This document shows positions 43,201 through 52,416 of a DNA stretch of 64,000 bases, piece after piece. The position numbers and the translations under genes are program-made. The notes below the pieces were generated by a model that was given only the letters and a program-made list of their open reading frames with translations, had not been told where the DNA came from and made no database searches. The stretch is from Legionella erythra (GTDB lineage: Bacteria; Pseudomonadota; Gammaproteobacteria; Legionellales; Legionellaceae). The stretch spans positions 140,329 through 204,328 of the forward strand of contig NZ_LNYA01000032.1 of NCBI RefSeq assembly GCF_001467615.1, read 5' to 3'. Position 1 is the first letter of the stretch. Each line of letters begins with the position of its first letter.

Positions 43201-44081
43201 ACTCTGGCCTGGGCATCCTCGATATGCCCGCCGCTGATATCGGTCCACAGCTGCACATCACCGCGGCCATCAGTCACCGTGTAGCGCTTAGGATTAAAAA
43301 ATCCCTGCCATTGCGCAGGCACGACGTTTTTTAAGGAAAGGTACAGTTGCCCCTCCGTCTGGTCGATGTGGTAGGGTTGAAGCGTCAGGTAAGCCACCAA
43401 TTCCAGCGCCGTGGGCACTTGTTGACGAAGACGGGCCTTAGCCTTGATGCGATAACCCCATCCGCTTTTGCCGATGACCAAATTGATGCTGCGTGCGGGA
43501 ATAAAGGTGCCATCGTTTAAGTGCACGTCCAACGACAGGTGTTTAATGATAATTTCCTGCTGCGCCAGAATCCAGGCCAGCACAGGCTGCCAGGAGTCGT
43601 CAGTCCATTGGATGGGCTGTTGACCATTGGCCATCAGGCCATCAACCTGCCATTGATCATGACGCTGCCGGACAGTCAGTTTGACATCATTGATGTAAAG
43701 CACACCCGGTTGAATTTGCCAGTTCCATAAGGAACTGAACAGGTTAATGCCTACAAATAACTGCTTCAGTTTAATGGTTTCCTGGTGCGCGGTGGTTACC
43801 GTGACCTGATTGAGCTTAATTACCGGTTCAAACCAGTACCATCCTGTTTCCATCGACTGAATGGTCACAGGCTCCCCCAGCAGGGTTGACAGATGCTGTT
43901 CCACTTCCGATTTGTACTGTGTGGCCCAGGGAGTCAGTGCCCGGAACAGGCTGGACAGTAATGCCGCGACAATAATCAGTACAGCCAGGAAAATCCTTAT
44001 TCGCTTAAAAAAATTAACCACCGCGTTTATCAGGGTTGTTCGTCGAGTTTTTACTATACCATTGCTTTTGCGCGTACTCAT
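40224..44081 (-). CDS. yhdP: AsmA-like envelope protein YhdP (DUF3971)
   Basis: A 1285-residue protein with an N-terminal membrane anchor (FKRIRIFLAVLIIVAALLSS) and a very long periplasmic beta-rich body ending in an AsmA-type C domain (TIAGGPVAGVATWVASKIIN). YhdP and relatives form bridge-like proteins that move phospholipids to the outer membrane. The ATG at 44081 has AAGGAAAG upstream and is preferred over the longest form to 44117. Either way the start lies inside the 3' end of fliJ, a 68-base overlap, so the flagellar transcript reads into it. Confidence 0.92.
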   Translation of the reverse strand: MSTRKSNGIVKTRRTTLINAVVNFFKRIRIFLAVLIIVAALLSSLFRALTPWATQYKSEVEQHLSTLLGEPVTIQSMETGWYWFEPVIKLNQVTVTTAHQETIKLKQLFVGINLFSSLWNWQIQPGVLYINDVKLTVRQRHDQWQVDGLMANGQQPIQWTDDSWQPVLAWILAQQEIIIKHLSLDVHLNDGTFIPARSINLVIGKSGWGYRIKAKARLRQQVPTALELVAYLTLQPYHIDQTEGQLYLSLKNVVPAQWQGFFNPKRYTVTDGRGDVQLWTDISGGHIEDAQARVDIYRLTLNDHQDQRSNRLDRFKANLAWQRTKEGWQLSGDHVGLEINHRHWPQNQFLVDYQRPLNAWKIYVKQLIMESLLSLDVPWPESLKPWLAIKPQGVLKDTRLHIRNKAPIFLLTQFSTLGWEAFGPYPGVDNLSGVLSWQPNEGHVEIDGEHTVIKPAGKPPVTFLSLNTVLDWKTLSHGLRVSLDRLVLRHQDLLFSGNGVLDDVTANDIGHITLTAALSASKAQHWLRYLPAQSLKPKLDAWLKHDVKRIDKMVANININGRGADFPYDKAEGVFEINGHVSGVDLVFAPRWPVTRDIEAYIQVNQRTFNADVVYADLQGIFLNEANVVINNLGLNRETLLVHTKVDTSAGKARDYVLASPLNKKLSALTNLQMSGPLSVDLQLEAALYPENDDILALGDITFKNNQVKVNHTLENIELNELNGSLQFDHEGVLDSSLQASLLNNPVSLLIQSIRDKNPRTEVKIKAKTTIALLRDKLNLSIFELMRGDFWLEGLLVLTENKQDLDQFQIKSSLRGLRIDLPPPLNKTADSKAPLTVDIQFNPDKALRFRINYDARLSADLWFSGPKGKFHLQKGEIRLGSSTARWQEQMGLQIVGSLATFDLRQWLDTLARLPATRSKESFSDAVSFIDLRLKKARIAERNYTDLAVQATRLNANEWSIEVEQQRVKANLRYKIKERLLSGVLGHLYWDKSKDRQDKPAALQVSDMPNLDLRINDFRYDNLNLGQVALKMTRVPHAWQLDYCKIKTPAYQLTATGQWQQDKQINQTQISVGMQINDLAGSLKHWHTSPVVESSFGQIELKGTWPGSYTDFALNKIRGTMALYFKHGRITNLSPETEEKLGLGKLLSILSLQTIPRRLKLDFSDLKNDGYSFDILKGSFEVRNGVISTQDSYIDGPVAYASMKGSLDLARQLYDVDLQVSPHITASLPIVATIAGGPVAGVATWVASKIINQGMQKIRAYTYKISGPWKQPVVQQVSIFRKEKNQ

Positions 44082-44490
44082 CACTTTCCTTTTGATCAAG
44101 CCTGGCAAGCTGCTCATTCTTTTGTAATTTTACCCGTTCAATCAAGCGAATAACGGCGTCTTTTTCTGCTTTAGCCTGTAAAAATTTTTTTTCGCATTGG
44201 GTGCGGAATTTAGCAAGCTGACTTAATTGCTGGTTTAACTGAATAAGAATGGTGTCCAGCTGGTTGATAAAATCAATGCGATTACGCAAACGCCCAAGCG
44301 TACAGCCCGTATCGCCCATGCGGTGCAATTGTTCAACATAATCCTGACGATAGCCCACGATCTGATCATGCTTGCTTTTCCCGGCAGTAAACTGCTCACG
44401 TGCCTGCTTTAGCATCTCACCCGCCTTTTCCATGGCTTTTTCTTTCATGCCAAGCAGGGTATGCAAACGCTCCAACCGCTGTCTGGACAC
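44014..44490 (-). CDS. fliJ: Flagellar export chaperone FliJ
   Basis: A 158-residue all-helical protein forming a coiled coil that enters the FliI hexamer and stimulates export. RLERLHTLLGMKEKAMEKAG and the heptads that follow, size, and position three bases after fliI support the call. Sequence conservation is low in this family, so context matters most. Confidence 0.88.
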   Translation of the reverse strand: MSRQRLERLHTLLGMKEKAMEKAGEMLKQAREQFTAGKSKHDQIVGYRQDYVEQLHRMGDTGCTLGRLRNRIDFINQLDTILIQLNQQLSQLAKFRTQCEKKFLQAKAEKDAVIRLIERVKLQKNEQLARLDQKESDEYAQKQWYSKNSTNNPDKRGG

Positions 44491-44493
44491 GGC

Positions 44494-45834
44494 TTAGCGC
44501 TCCAGACTCGAGGCCAAGGCCTCCAGTTGTACCAGACTTTCTTCATAGTTGACCGCTTCATTCATCCCCTGGGCAATGTAGTTGCTGATGGCTTCGCGAT
44601 AGGCAATGGCCTTATCGAGTTGTTTATCAGTTCCTTTGGTGTACGCTCCAAGCAAGACCAAGTCCTTATTTTTTTCGTAGATGGATAAATATTTTTTAAG
44701 CAATAAAGTCTGGCTCATTTGTTTAGGATCTGCGATAGCCGGCATCACCCGGCTTATGGAAGCCTCCAAATCAATCGCCGGGTACTGCCCCGATTCCGCC
44801 AACTCCCGGCTTAACACAATGTGGCCATCAAGGATGGCACGGGCGGCATCGGCAATCGGATCCTGCTGGTCGTCCCCCTCTGTTAAAACAGTATAAAACG
44901 CGGTAATGGAGCCCCCTGCTTCCTTGCCATTTCCTGCCCGTTCAACCAGTTGCGGTAATTTGGCAAACACAGACGGCGGGTAACCTTTAGTGGCTGGCGG
45001 CTCGCCTATGGATAAGGCAATTTCCCGCTGAGCCTGGGCAAAGCGGGTCAGGGAGTCCATGAGCAGCAACACATGCTTTCCCTGATCACGAAAATATTCG
45101 GCAATGCTGGTTGCGACCATGGCGCCATGCAGGCGCATCAATGGACTCTCATCGGCGGGGGCGGCAACGACAACAGCCCGTTTTAAACCGTCTTCCCCCA
45201 GGTTGCACTCAATGAATTCCTTCACCTCGCGTCCCCGTTCACCGATAAGCCCTACGACCACCAAATCAGCCGCTGTAAAGCGGGTCATCATACTGAGAAG
45301 CACGGATTTACCAACACCACTGCCCGCAAACAAGCCAAGCCGTTGACCGCGACCGACGGTTAGCAGGCCATTAATCGCCCGAATACCGACATCCATCGCT
45401 GTAGTAATCGGCGCCCGCTGCAACGGGTTAAACGGGGCACTGGTCAGGGGGTAGCTTTCTGCCGCCACCAGGGGCTCGCCGCCATCGATGGGGACGCCGG
45501 CACCATTTAAGATTCGCCCCAGCAGCTGCCCCCCGACTTTCACATGCGCGACGCGGCCGCTTGGGGTAATGAGCATGCCCGGGCCAATCCCTTGAGTCTG
45601 GCCAATGGACATCAGGTAAGCGCATTCGCCGTCAAAGCCGACAATTTCAGCTTCTACCCGCTCCGTATCATTTAATTTTACCCAGCAACGCGCACCAACC
45701 GGGTAATGAAACCCCTTGGCTTCAAGGGTTAAACCAACAGCCCGGCTCACATGGCCGCAATGCCTGAGTCCAGAATCCGGAACTTGACGGAATTTTTTTA
45801 AGGCATCCAACAGGCGCGATTCGTAAATAGCCAT
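44494..45834 (-). CDS. fliI: Flagellum-specific ATPase FliI
   Basis: A 446-residue F1-beta-like ATPase of the flagellar export gate. The Walker A loop is [14 protein letters not shown] (about residue 171), Walker B is [20 protein letters not shown], and [15 protein letters not shown] is the family motif. The start shares one base with the fliH stop. Confidence 0.97.
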   Translation of the reverse strand: MAIYESRLLDALKKFRQVPDSGLRHCGHVSRAVGLTLEAKGFHYPVGARCWVKLNDTERVEAEIVGFDGECAYLMSIGQTQGIGPGMLITPSGRVAHVKVGGQLLGRILNGAGVPIDGGEPLVAAESYPLTSAPFNPLQRAPITTAMDVGIRAINGLLTVGRGQRLGLFAGSGVGKSVLLSMMTRFTAADLVVVGLIGERGREVKEFIECNLGEDGLKRAVVVAAPADESPLMRLHGAMVATSIAEYFRDQGKHVLLLMDSLTRFAQAQREIALSIGEPPATKGYPPSVFAKLPQLVERAGNGKEAGGSITAFYTVLTEGDDQQDPIADAARAILDGHIVLSRELAESGQYPAIDLEASISRVMPAIADPKQMSQTLLLKKYLSIYEKNKDLVLLGAYTKGTDKQLDKAIAYREAISNYIAQGMNEAVNYEESLVQLEALASSLER

Positions 45835-46469
45835 TATTCGTCTTCAATAATATCAAGGGTTAGAGAACCCAGATGGGCGCTGAATAAATTCATCAATCGG
45901 GTTTTTAAGGTGCCATCCAGCTCGCTGTACTCGTTTCTTAAATAAAAATCACCGCGCGACAGGGTGGAATCACTCACTAAAATCGCAATGATATCGCGGT
46001 ATTTATGGCTCAACTGACTTTTTAACCATTCAACATCTTCCGTATTCATCACCAGTTGTTGATCGCGACGAAGGCTTGGCAATTCTTTCTTGATTTCTTC
46101 AAGCAGAAGCAGCAGTTTTTCCGGGGAGTTGGAAATTTCGATACCAATGCAGGCTTCACAAAGCCAGATGATGGTTTTAATGATTTCTTCACTGACCTGT
46201 TTATCCACCAATTGCACTGGATTTTGGATAAACTCAAGCCACTGCTTTAACTCCTCCCTCAGTTCATTGATTTCTTGCTGAGCCTGCTGCAATCCTTCCT
46301 GGTACCCTTTGGCTTTCGCCTCCTCGCGCAGGCGTTCGCATTCGGCAGCCAGGATAGCCTGCTCGTCCGCCGCAGGATCCTTGACAGGCTTTTCATCCTT
46401 TTTATATTCCCAAACGCTGAATTCCTCTTTATTGGGTTCATCATACAGGGGTTGAAAATCCTTGTTCAT
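45834..46469 (-). CDS. fliH: Flagellar assembly protein FliH
   Basis: A 211-residue regulator of FliI. The N-terminal part is charged and disordered ([20 protein letters not shown]), the middle is a coiled coil with [20 protein letters not shown], and the C-terminal half is the FliH/HrpE/V-ATPase E-type domain. Identification uses this layout and position between fliG and fliI. Confidence 0.9.
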   Translation of the reverse strand: MNKDFQPLYDEPNKEEFSVWEYKKDEKPVKDPAADEQAILAAECERLREEAKAKGYQEGLQQAQQEINELREELKQWLEFIQNPVQLVDKQVSEEIIKTIIWLCEACIGIEISNSPEKLLLLLEEIKKELPSLRRDQQLVMNTEDVEWLKSQLSHKYRDIIAILVSDSTLSRGDFYLRNEYSELDGTLKTRLMNLFSAHLGSLTLDIIEDE

Positions 46470-46490
46470 AAGGTCTTATCCCAAAAATGA

Positions 46491-47480
46491 TTAGATCATT
46501 TCCTCACCACCCTTGGTGCCTAAGGAAATCTTGCCTTCTTCGGCGAGGCTTCTCGCCACCGCCAGGATATCACGCTGGGCCTTTTCAACATCGCTGACTT
46601 TGACCGGCCCCTGCATTTCCAAGTCTTCACGCAGCAAATCGGCAGCCCGTTTTGACATGTTGGTGAATATTTTTTCCTTCACCGGCTCGGTCGTTCCCTT
46701 TAAGGCCAGCATTAACTGCTCCGTGGTGACATCGCGAAGCAGGGTTTGCACGCTGCGGTTATCCATATCGACCAAATTTTCAAAGACAAACATTTTGTCC
46801 TTAATCTTGTCGCATAACTCCTGATCCCATTCATTGATTTTTTCAAGTACTTCCGCTTCCACAGCCCCGTCTAGAAAGTTAATCACGTCCGCCACACTCT
46901 TGATACCGCCCACAGAAGCTGTTTTCGCGACTTTTTGGCCGCTTAACTGCTTTTCAATGACATGACCCAATTCCGAAATCGCTTCGGGCTTGACCGTATC
47001 GATATTGCACATGCGAAGCAGCACCTCCGCCCGTTTCTCTGCCGCGAAATAACTAACCACTTCCGCCGATTGCTCGCTGTCTAAGTGGATAAGGATCGTG
47101 GCAATAATCTGGGGATGTTCGTTACGGATAACATCCGCAATCAGACGGGCATCCAGCCACTTTAAGCGGTTAAGGCCGCTGTCTTTGTCAGAAATAAGAA
47201 TACGATCAATAAATGGAATGGCTTTTTCCTCACCCAGGGCGTTAATCAGTACCGTACGCAGGTAGTTTTCAGTATCTACCGTGAGGCTGCTTTGTTCCTC
47301 GATGGCATTTAAAAATTCGCTGAGCACGTTCTGCATTTTGGCCTTACTGACGTTACTCATGTTGGAAATAGCCATACCGACTTTCTGGACCTGCCTGGGC
47401 TCAAGGTGCTTCATGACTTCCGAGGCATTTTTTTCGCCCATGCCTAATAACAAAATCGCTGCCCGCTCAATACCGTCCAT
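46491..47480 (-). CDS. fliG: Flagellar motor switch protein FliG
   Basis: A 329-residue protein of the C-ring that couples stator torque to rotation. The N domain begins ERAAILLLGMGEKNASEVMK, the middle domain has EHPQIIATILIHLDSEQSAE, and the C-terminal domain has the charged torque helix region DNRSVQTLLRDVTTEQLMLA. Length is typical. Confidence 0.97.
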   Translation of the reverse strand: MDGIERAAILLLGMGEKNASEVMKHLEPRQVQKVGMAISNMSNVSKAKMQNVLSEFLNAIEEQSSLTVDTENYLRTVLINALGEEKAIPFIDRILISDKDSGLNRLKWLDARLIADVIRNEHPQIIATILIHLDSEQSAEVVSYFAAEKRAEVLLRMCNIDTVKPEAISELGHVIEKQLSGQKVAKTASVGGIKSVADVINFLDGAVEAEVLEKINEWDQELCDKIKDKMFVFENLVDMDNRSVQTLLRDVTTEQLMLALKGTTEPVKEKIFTNMSKRAADLLREDLEMQGPVKVSDVEKAQRDILAVARSLAEEGKISLGTKGGEEMI

Positions 47481-47485
47481 ATTAC

Positions 47486-49102
47486 TTACCCCCGATCAAC
47501 CCAGGTTTTTACTACTTGCGCTACCCGTTTGGGCTCTTTGTCCACGACTTGTCTGAGCAGGTGTAACTGCTGGTCATAATCGCTGAGATTGGGTGGCAAT
47601 CCCTTTCCTTCATAAGACAAGGCGCTCGGCGCTTCCGTATGTCCGCTTTCTTCTTCGCGGCGGGAATGAGCCAAGGTTTTGAATAAAGGCCTCAGTACAC
47701 CAAACACGATGGCCAGTACAAACAAACCACTCAGTACTTGTTTAATAATTGACCAAAAACTGTCTTTTTGCCAGAAACGAGGCTCAGGCAATTGTTCAAT
47801 GGGCTCAGGCTTCACAAAATTGCTGTTCACTACATTTAAGCTATCGCCACGTTCAGGGTTTAAGCCAATGGCATCGGCTACCAGTATTTTGACCTGATCC
47901 AGTTCCGCTTTGGACAGGGGTTTCACTTCCATTTTCTTGGTTTTTTCATTCATGACCGAGCGGTTATCCACTAACACGGCTACCGTTAAGCGTCTGATGG
48001 TTCCGGGTTGATTTTTGGTGTGACTAACGGTTTTGTCCAATTCAAAATTCTTGGTGCTTTCTTTATGCACCATATTGGCTTCAATATCCTGGTTCGTCAT
48101 GGCCTGCGAATTGATGTTACGGTTCCTGACCGGCGTTAACGTGGAATTGGCAGGCGGCGTATTGGACAAGGCACCGGGAACACCGCTGGCCGCATTAGGA
48201 CCTACATTGCGGTTATCCTGAACCAATTGCTCACTGCGAACCGCCGGCAGTTCGGGGTTATACATTTCCTGGGTTTGCTCATAGGAGGTAAAGTCGATAT
48301 CAGCCGAAACCTTGGCGCTGACCCGCCCGTATCCTAAAAGCGGCGTTAATATATCCTGAATTTTCTGCGCGTATTGTTGTTCCAGCGTTTGCCGGTAATC
48401 AAGGAATCGCTCCGTTTCGGTAAACAGGGTCTGCCCGCCGCCCTCACTTAATAATTGGCCGTTCTGATCCACCACTGTCACGCGGCTGGCCGAGAGGCTT
48501 GGGATACTGGAGGCGACAAGGTTAATAATGGACGCAATAGTCTGTTTTTTGATTTCGACGCCAGAATAGACATCAATAAACACCGATGCGCTCGGCTGAC
48601 GCGTATCCCTTACAAAGGCTGATTCACGCGGAATAGCAAGATGAACCCGCGCCGACTTGATGTCGTGAAACTGGCTGATAGTTCGTGCCAGTTCCGCTTC
48701 CAACGCCTGAATGTAGCGTGCGTTCTCCATAAACTGGCTGGTACTGAATGAATTATTGCCTCCAAATAATTCAAAGCTGCCGCCGCTACCACGAGGTAAA
48801 CCTTCTGCAGCCAGTTTCATGCGTGCGGTCTGAACCTGATTGGTGGGCACGAGAATCATGCCATTGGTTTCGTCCACTTTAAAGCTTATCGCATTACGTT
48901 GCAGCACGTCGACCACATCAGCCGAATCACGGTGACTGAGTTGGCTGTACAAGGGCATGTAGCTTGGCTCGCGCGACCATAAGACCACTCCCAGGCCAAT
49001 TGCCACGCTGGCTGCAAGCCCAACCAGCAAGCCCAACTGCCTCATGATCGAGAGACTTGCAAATTTCGCGGCCGCTTTTGACGCGCTGTCAGCCAATGCC
49101 AT
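47486..49102 (-). CDS. fliF: Flagellar MS-ring protein FliF
   Basis: A 538-residue protein with two transmembrane helices (about 22-42 LGLLVGLAASVAIGLGVVLW, and about 445-465) flanking a large periplasmic part with ring-building motifs: VDETNGMILVPTNQVQTARM and RYIQALEAELARTISQFHDI. The cytoplasmic C terminus binds FliG, encoded next, five bases downstream. Confidence 0.96.
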   Translation of the reverse strand: MALADSASKAAAKFASLSIMRQLGLLVGLAASVAIGLGVVLWSREPSYMPLYSQLSHRDSADVVDVLQRNAISFKVDETNGMILVPTNQVQTARMKLAAEGLPRGSGGSFELFGGNNSFSTSQFMENARYIQALEAELARTISQFHDIKSARVHLAIPRESAFVRDTRQPSASVFIDVYSGVEIKKQTIASIINLVASSIPSLSASRVTVVDQNGQLLSEGGGQTLFTETERFLDYRQTLEQQYAQKIQDILTPLLGYGRVSAKVSADIDFTSYEQTQEMYNPELPAVRSEQLVQDNRNVGPNAASGVPGALSNTPPANSTLTPVRNRNINSQAMTNQDIEANMVHKESTKNFELDKTVSHTKNQPGTIRRLTVAVLVDNRSVMNEKTKKMEVKPLSKAELDQVKILVADAIGLNPERGDSLNVVNSNFVKPEPIEQLPEPRFWQKDSFWSIIKQVLSGLFVLAIVFGVLRPLFKTLAHSRREEESGHTEAPSALSYEGKGLPPNLSDYDQQLHLLRQVVDKEPKRVAQVVKTWVDRG

Positions 49103-49134
49103 GATTAACTCCTGTCGACCTGAATGACCTTACT

Positions 49135-49452
49135 TTAAATCGGCATATTCATAATATCCTGGTAGGCCTGCACGAAACGGTTTCGCACGCGTAAAGCCGC
49201 CTCAAAGCCCAGATTGGCTTTCTGACCAGCAATCATCACCTCACCGATACTGACATTGGGATCGCCCAATTCAAACCGCGCCTTCAAACCATCCGATGTC
49301 TGTTGTAAAGCATTTACTTCACCCAGTGTCTTTTGAAAAATATCATTAAACTGTACCTGATCGTTTGCAAATTCCACACTTCTTCCTTGTGCCTCACTGG
49401 CCATGATTTTCATCTGATTCAACAAGGATACGGTATTAATATCACTCATCAT
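49135..49452 (-). CDS. fliE: Flagellar hook-basal body protein FliE
   Basis: A 105-residue rod adapter joining the MS ring and rod. VQFNDIFQKTLGEVNALQQT and SIGEVMIAGQKANLGFEAAL plus RNRFVQAYQDIMNMPI at the end are the family pattern. Two ATGs begin the gene, with AAGGA upstream. It heads fliEFGHIJ. Confidence 0.95.
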   Translation of the reverse strand: MMSDINTVSLLNQMKIMASEAQGRSVEFANDQVQFNDIFQKTLGEVNALQQTSDGLKARFELGDPNVSIGEVMIAGQKANLGFEAALRVRNRFVQAYQDIMNMPI

Positions 49453-49545
49453 GCTGTCCTTTTAATGATACGATACTTATGAATAACCCCTACCCCAACT
49501 TCTATCATTACGCGCCTTGCAATGGCCGTCAAATATGACCAAAAT

Positions 49546-50847
49546 TTAAACGAAATACCCCTCTTCGCGCATCCTCGCGAGCTTATAACGCAACGTGCGT
49601 TCACTGACACCCAGAATAGCCGCCACTTGCTGACGATTCCCCTGATGCTCTTTTAAAATCTGTTCAATCAAATCAAATTCATGATTCTGCAAATTTTTAA
49701 CTTCTTTTTTAGTACCGGCGGCGGGAGAACCATCCGGTAATTGCAAATGCTCCGGTTCAATGACATTCTGCGTTTGCAAAACCAGCGCCCTTTGCACCAC
49801 ATTATCCAATTCGCGGGCATTTCCAGGCCAGCCATAACGAAGCAAGGCCTGCCTGGCACCATCACTTAATGCCGGGGTTACCGGCAGGTTATTCTGGCAG
49901 TGACGGCGTATTAAATAATTAGCCAGGGGAATAATGTCATTGGGGCGCTCTCGAAGCGGTAACCAATGCAGGGGGAAAACATTCAGACGGTAGAATAAAT
50001 CTTCACGAAACCGCCCTGCTTTCACCTCATCCAGTAACTGGCGGTTACTGGTTGCCAATACCCGGACATCGAGGCTAATCATTTTATTGGCACCAATCCG
50101 CTCAACCTCTTTTTCCTGCAATACCCGTAAGAGTTTAGCCTGCAGGGCAAGACTCATTTCACTGACTTCATCGAGTAACAACGTACCACCCTGGGCCTGT
50201 TCAAATTTACCCGGTGTCGATTTGTAGGCGCCGGTAAACGAGCCTTTTTCATAACCGAAAAGCGTGGCTTCGAGCATTTGCTCCGGGATGGCCGCGCAAT
50301 TAATGGCAATGAACGGGTGCTCGCGGCGGGGGGAATGATCATGGATGAAATGAGCCAGAACTTCTTTACCCGTGCCGCTCTCGCCAGTAATCATCACGCC
50401 TACATCCGACTGCGCGACCCTTAAGGCCATGGACATGAGTGCCAGGCTTTTGGGATCCTGGGCAATCGGCTCTGAATCATCCGTGAACAGGGGTTTAATG
50501 TAGTGATTAATTTTTTCAGTCAATGTATGGGCACTGAAGGGCTTCTGCAGATAATCCACCGCCCCTTGACGAATGGCATGGACCGCATCATCAATCGAGC
50601 CATGGGCAGTCATTAAAATGACAGGAACGCCGGGATTACGGCGCTGAATCTCGGACAGCAATTGTTGCCCGTCCATTTTATCCATACGAATGTCGCTCAA
50701 TACGATGGCGGGACTGTGACGCTCCAACATGGCCAAAGCCTCTTTGCCATCACGGGCAGCCAGAAAAGAATGACCAGCCAGGCTCATTGTTTCACCCAAA
50801 GCTTCGCGTAAAACTGGATCATCTTCAACAATTAATACGTCGCTCAT
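49546..50847 (-). CDS. fleR: Sigma-54-dependent response regulator FleR (FlrC/FlbD type)
   Basis: A 433-residue activator. The receiver domain has the phosphoacceptor D52 in LSDIRMDKMDG. The AAA+ domain has Walker A GESGTGKEVLAHF and the sigma-54 contact loop as GSFTGA, a variant of GAFTGA. The C-terminal Fis-type helix-turn-helix ends QQVAAILGVSERTLRYKL. It works with FleS to turn on mid-class flagellar genes, and fliE follows on the same strand. The ATG at 50847 follows a TTG that is in frame but not favoured. Confidence 0.93.
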   Translation of the reverse strand: MSDVLIVEDDPVLREALGETMSLAGHSFLAARDGKEALAMLERHSPAIVLSDIRMDKMDGQQLLSEIQRRNPGVPVILMTAHGSIDDAVHAIRQGAVDYLQKPFSAHTLTEKINHYIKPLFTDDSEPIAQDPKSLALMSMALRVAQSDVGVMITGESGTGKEVLAHFIHDHSPRREHPFIAINCAAIPEQMLEATLFGYEKGSFTGAYKSTPGKFEQAQGGTLLLDEVSEMSLALQAKLLRVLQEKEVERIGANKMISLDVRVLATSNRQLLDEVKAGRFREDLFYRLNVFPLHWLPLRERPNDIIPLANYLIRRHCQNNLPVTPALSDGARQALLRYGWPGNARELDNVVQRALVLQTQNVIEPEHLQLPDGSPAAGTKKEVKNLQNHEFDLIEQILKEHQGNRQQVAAILGVSERTLRYKLARMREEGYFV

Positions 50848-50865
50848 GAACAAATCCTCTTTTTG

Positions 50866-51861
50866 TCATCCCATTAAATGAATTGTTACACAACAACCGT
50901 CACCGGGCGAGGAGTCGAGAATAACCTGCCCGCCATGGGCTTTGGCCACAGCCTGTACCACTGTGAGTCCCAATCCTGTTCCCTGGGCTTTGGTGGTAAA
51001 AAAGGGAGTAAACGCCTGGCGCTTTGCCTCCTCGGATAAACCAGAACCATTATCTTCAATCTGGATGGTTACCCCTTCGCCCGTCTGCAACTGAAGCGTA
51101 ATTTTGAGGGCGTCGGCTTTTGCCTGCAGCGAATTGTTAATCAGATTCAGCAGCGCTCCAATCAAAGACTCACTGTGAAGGTGCCACATGACGGGCGGCA
51201 ATCGGTTATTGATTTCCAATTTAATTTTTTGATCATCAAGGAGGGTATAAACCCGTTCTAAAAAGCGATAACTCCATTGCCTGAGATCAGTGGCGGTCAG
51301 GACCAGGGCTTCCCCCCGGGCAAAAAGCAATAAATCGGCAATCTGCTGTTCAATGCTTGCATGACAATCCTGCAGACGAGATAGCCATTGCAGGCACCGC
51401 TCTTCCGTCACCTGTTGCTGCAGATGGTCGGTATAGAGACGGGCAGAAGCCAGGGGCGTGCGAATTTGATGCGCCAATTGTGCCGTCATGCGGCCAATCA
51501 TCATCAACCGATCCTGACTTGCTTTGGCGTCCTCATAAGCCCGGGTTGTTGTTAAATCAATGAGCGTGACCAGCTGCCCAGGCACACTCTCCAGCGAAGA
51601 AATGGAAACATTAACCCGGCGCCCATCCACCAAAGACACTTCATGGCCATCATCTGCCCGCGGCGAGAACACGCGATGAATGACCTCAAGCCATAATTCA
51701 CCGCGTAAATCACCGCCCAGTAAATGACTGGCGGCCTGATTAAGCCAGGTAATGACACCCTGGGTATTCAGTACAATTAAACCGCAGGGAAGGCAGCCAA
51801 GAATTTCCCTCTCTGGCAGGGTAGAAGGACGTTGTTCTTTTCTGTCAATGACTGTGTTCAT
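50866..51861 (-). CDS. fleS: Sensor histidine kinase FleS (FlrB type)
   Basis: A 331-residue cytoplasmic kinase without transmembrane segments. A PAS-like sensor covers about 20-105 (GLIVLNTQGVITWLNQAASH). The phosphorylated His is H131 in AQLAHQIRTPLASARLY. N, G1 and G2 boxes are NLINNSLQAKA, DNGSGLSEEAK and GTGLGLTVVQAVAKAHGG. It partners FleR, encoded 18 bp downstream, and has a sigma-54 type promoter upstream. Confidence 0.93.
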   Translation of the reverse strand: MNTVIDRKEQRPSTLPEREILGCLPCGLIVLNTQGVITWLNQAASHLLGGDLRGELWLEVIHRVFSPRADDGHEVSLVDGRRVNVSISSLESVPGQLVTLIDLTTTRAYEDAKASQDRLMMIGRMTAQLAHQIRTPLASARLYTDHLQQQVTEERCLQWLSRLQDCHASIEQQIADLLLFARGEALVLTATDLRQWSYRFLERVYTLLDDQKIKLEINNRLPPVMWHLHSESLIGALLNLINNSLQAKADALKITLQLQTGEGVTIQIEDNGSGLSEEAKRQAFTPFFTTKAQGTGLGLTVVQAVAKAHGGQVILDSSPGDGCCVTIHLMG

Positions 51862-51894
51862 TGTCGTTCTTTTTATACGTTTTAATTCGACTCT

Positions 51895-51911
51895 AGCAAA
51901 GATTAGGCCAA
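51895..51911 (-). promoter_or_regulatory. Sigma-54 promoter of fleS-fleR
   Basis: On the minus strand TTGGCCTAATCTTTGCT matches the RpoN consensus TGGCAC-N5-TTGCA. The GG and GC pairs are exactly ten bases apart. It ends about 34 bases before the fleS ATG. In Legionella and Pseudomonas the fleSR genes are switched on by FleQ with sigma-54, so the place fits. Confidence 0.75.
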
Positions 51912-52091
51912 ATTAAAAATATTATTAAAATCAAACTATTAATTGCAAAAAAAATCGATTATGTCATGGAATTGACAGTCTAGAAGGCATAAAAGTCAAA
52001 TTTTTTACGAGCTGGTCGCTGACAGCCCTCCTTTGATAACAACATACTGATTAGCCATTGTCTATACTTTGCGAGTATTTAAGGGGTTGAT

Positions 52092-52229
52092 ATGCGAGAA
52101 AAAGACTTAGCCGCTGATAAAACGCAACATGGATTCAGACCAGCGAAGAAAGACTTTCTTATGACGATAGTGCACTTCCACCGAGAAAAAATACTTTTTT
52201 TAAAGAAGAAAAGAACGAATCCCAGATAA
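52092..52229 (+). CDS. Possible 45-residue basic protein
   Basis: The ORF begins MREKDLAADKTQHGF and is rich in Lys, Arg and Phe. A good ribosome site (AAGGGG, 7 bases) lies before the ATG. From about 52136 another frame stays open longer (SYDDSALPPRKNTFFKEEK), so the gene may be a frameshifted remnant of a longer one. No family is recognised. Confidence 0.25.
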   Translation: MREKDLAADKTQHGFRPAKKDFLMTIVHFHREKILFLKKKRTNPR

Positions 52230-52268
52230 ATCCCGGCAAGGAAAAAGAAAAGCCGAATCATAAAAAAA

Positions 52269-52406
52269 CTAGGCAACGATATAGGCACCTATTGGCACTT
52301 GTCTTTTGAATTTAAATCCGAGTCTATTCGCTCGAAGATGATACCAACGATGTCTTTCTGCATTGGTGCTGTTTTTCCGTAAATTACGGGCTCTTTGTCT
52401 TAGCAT
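52269..52406 (-). pseudogene. Truncated DUF559 gene remnant
   Basis: Reading from an ATG at 52406, 45 codons give LRQRARNLRKNSTNAERHRW and then LGFKFKRQVPIGAYIV, clearly matching the N-terminal part of the intact DUF559 protein at 164-544 (RAKGLRHNSTAAEHRLW, LKFKRQMPIGGYIVDF). It stops right after IV where the metal-binding Asp should be, and the catalytic core is absent. A G-rich repeat element like the one at 60-206 lies just upstream of it. Confidence 0.85.
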
Positions 52407-52416
52407 GGATTTGCCC

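Noticed and set aside
49500-49530. Sigma-54 promoter for fliE
   Set aside because: A GG-N10-GC spacing exists on the minus strand but the flanking bases match the consensus poorly; kept only as a remark.
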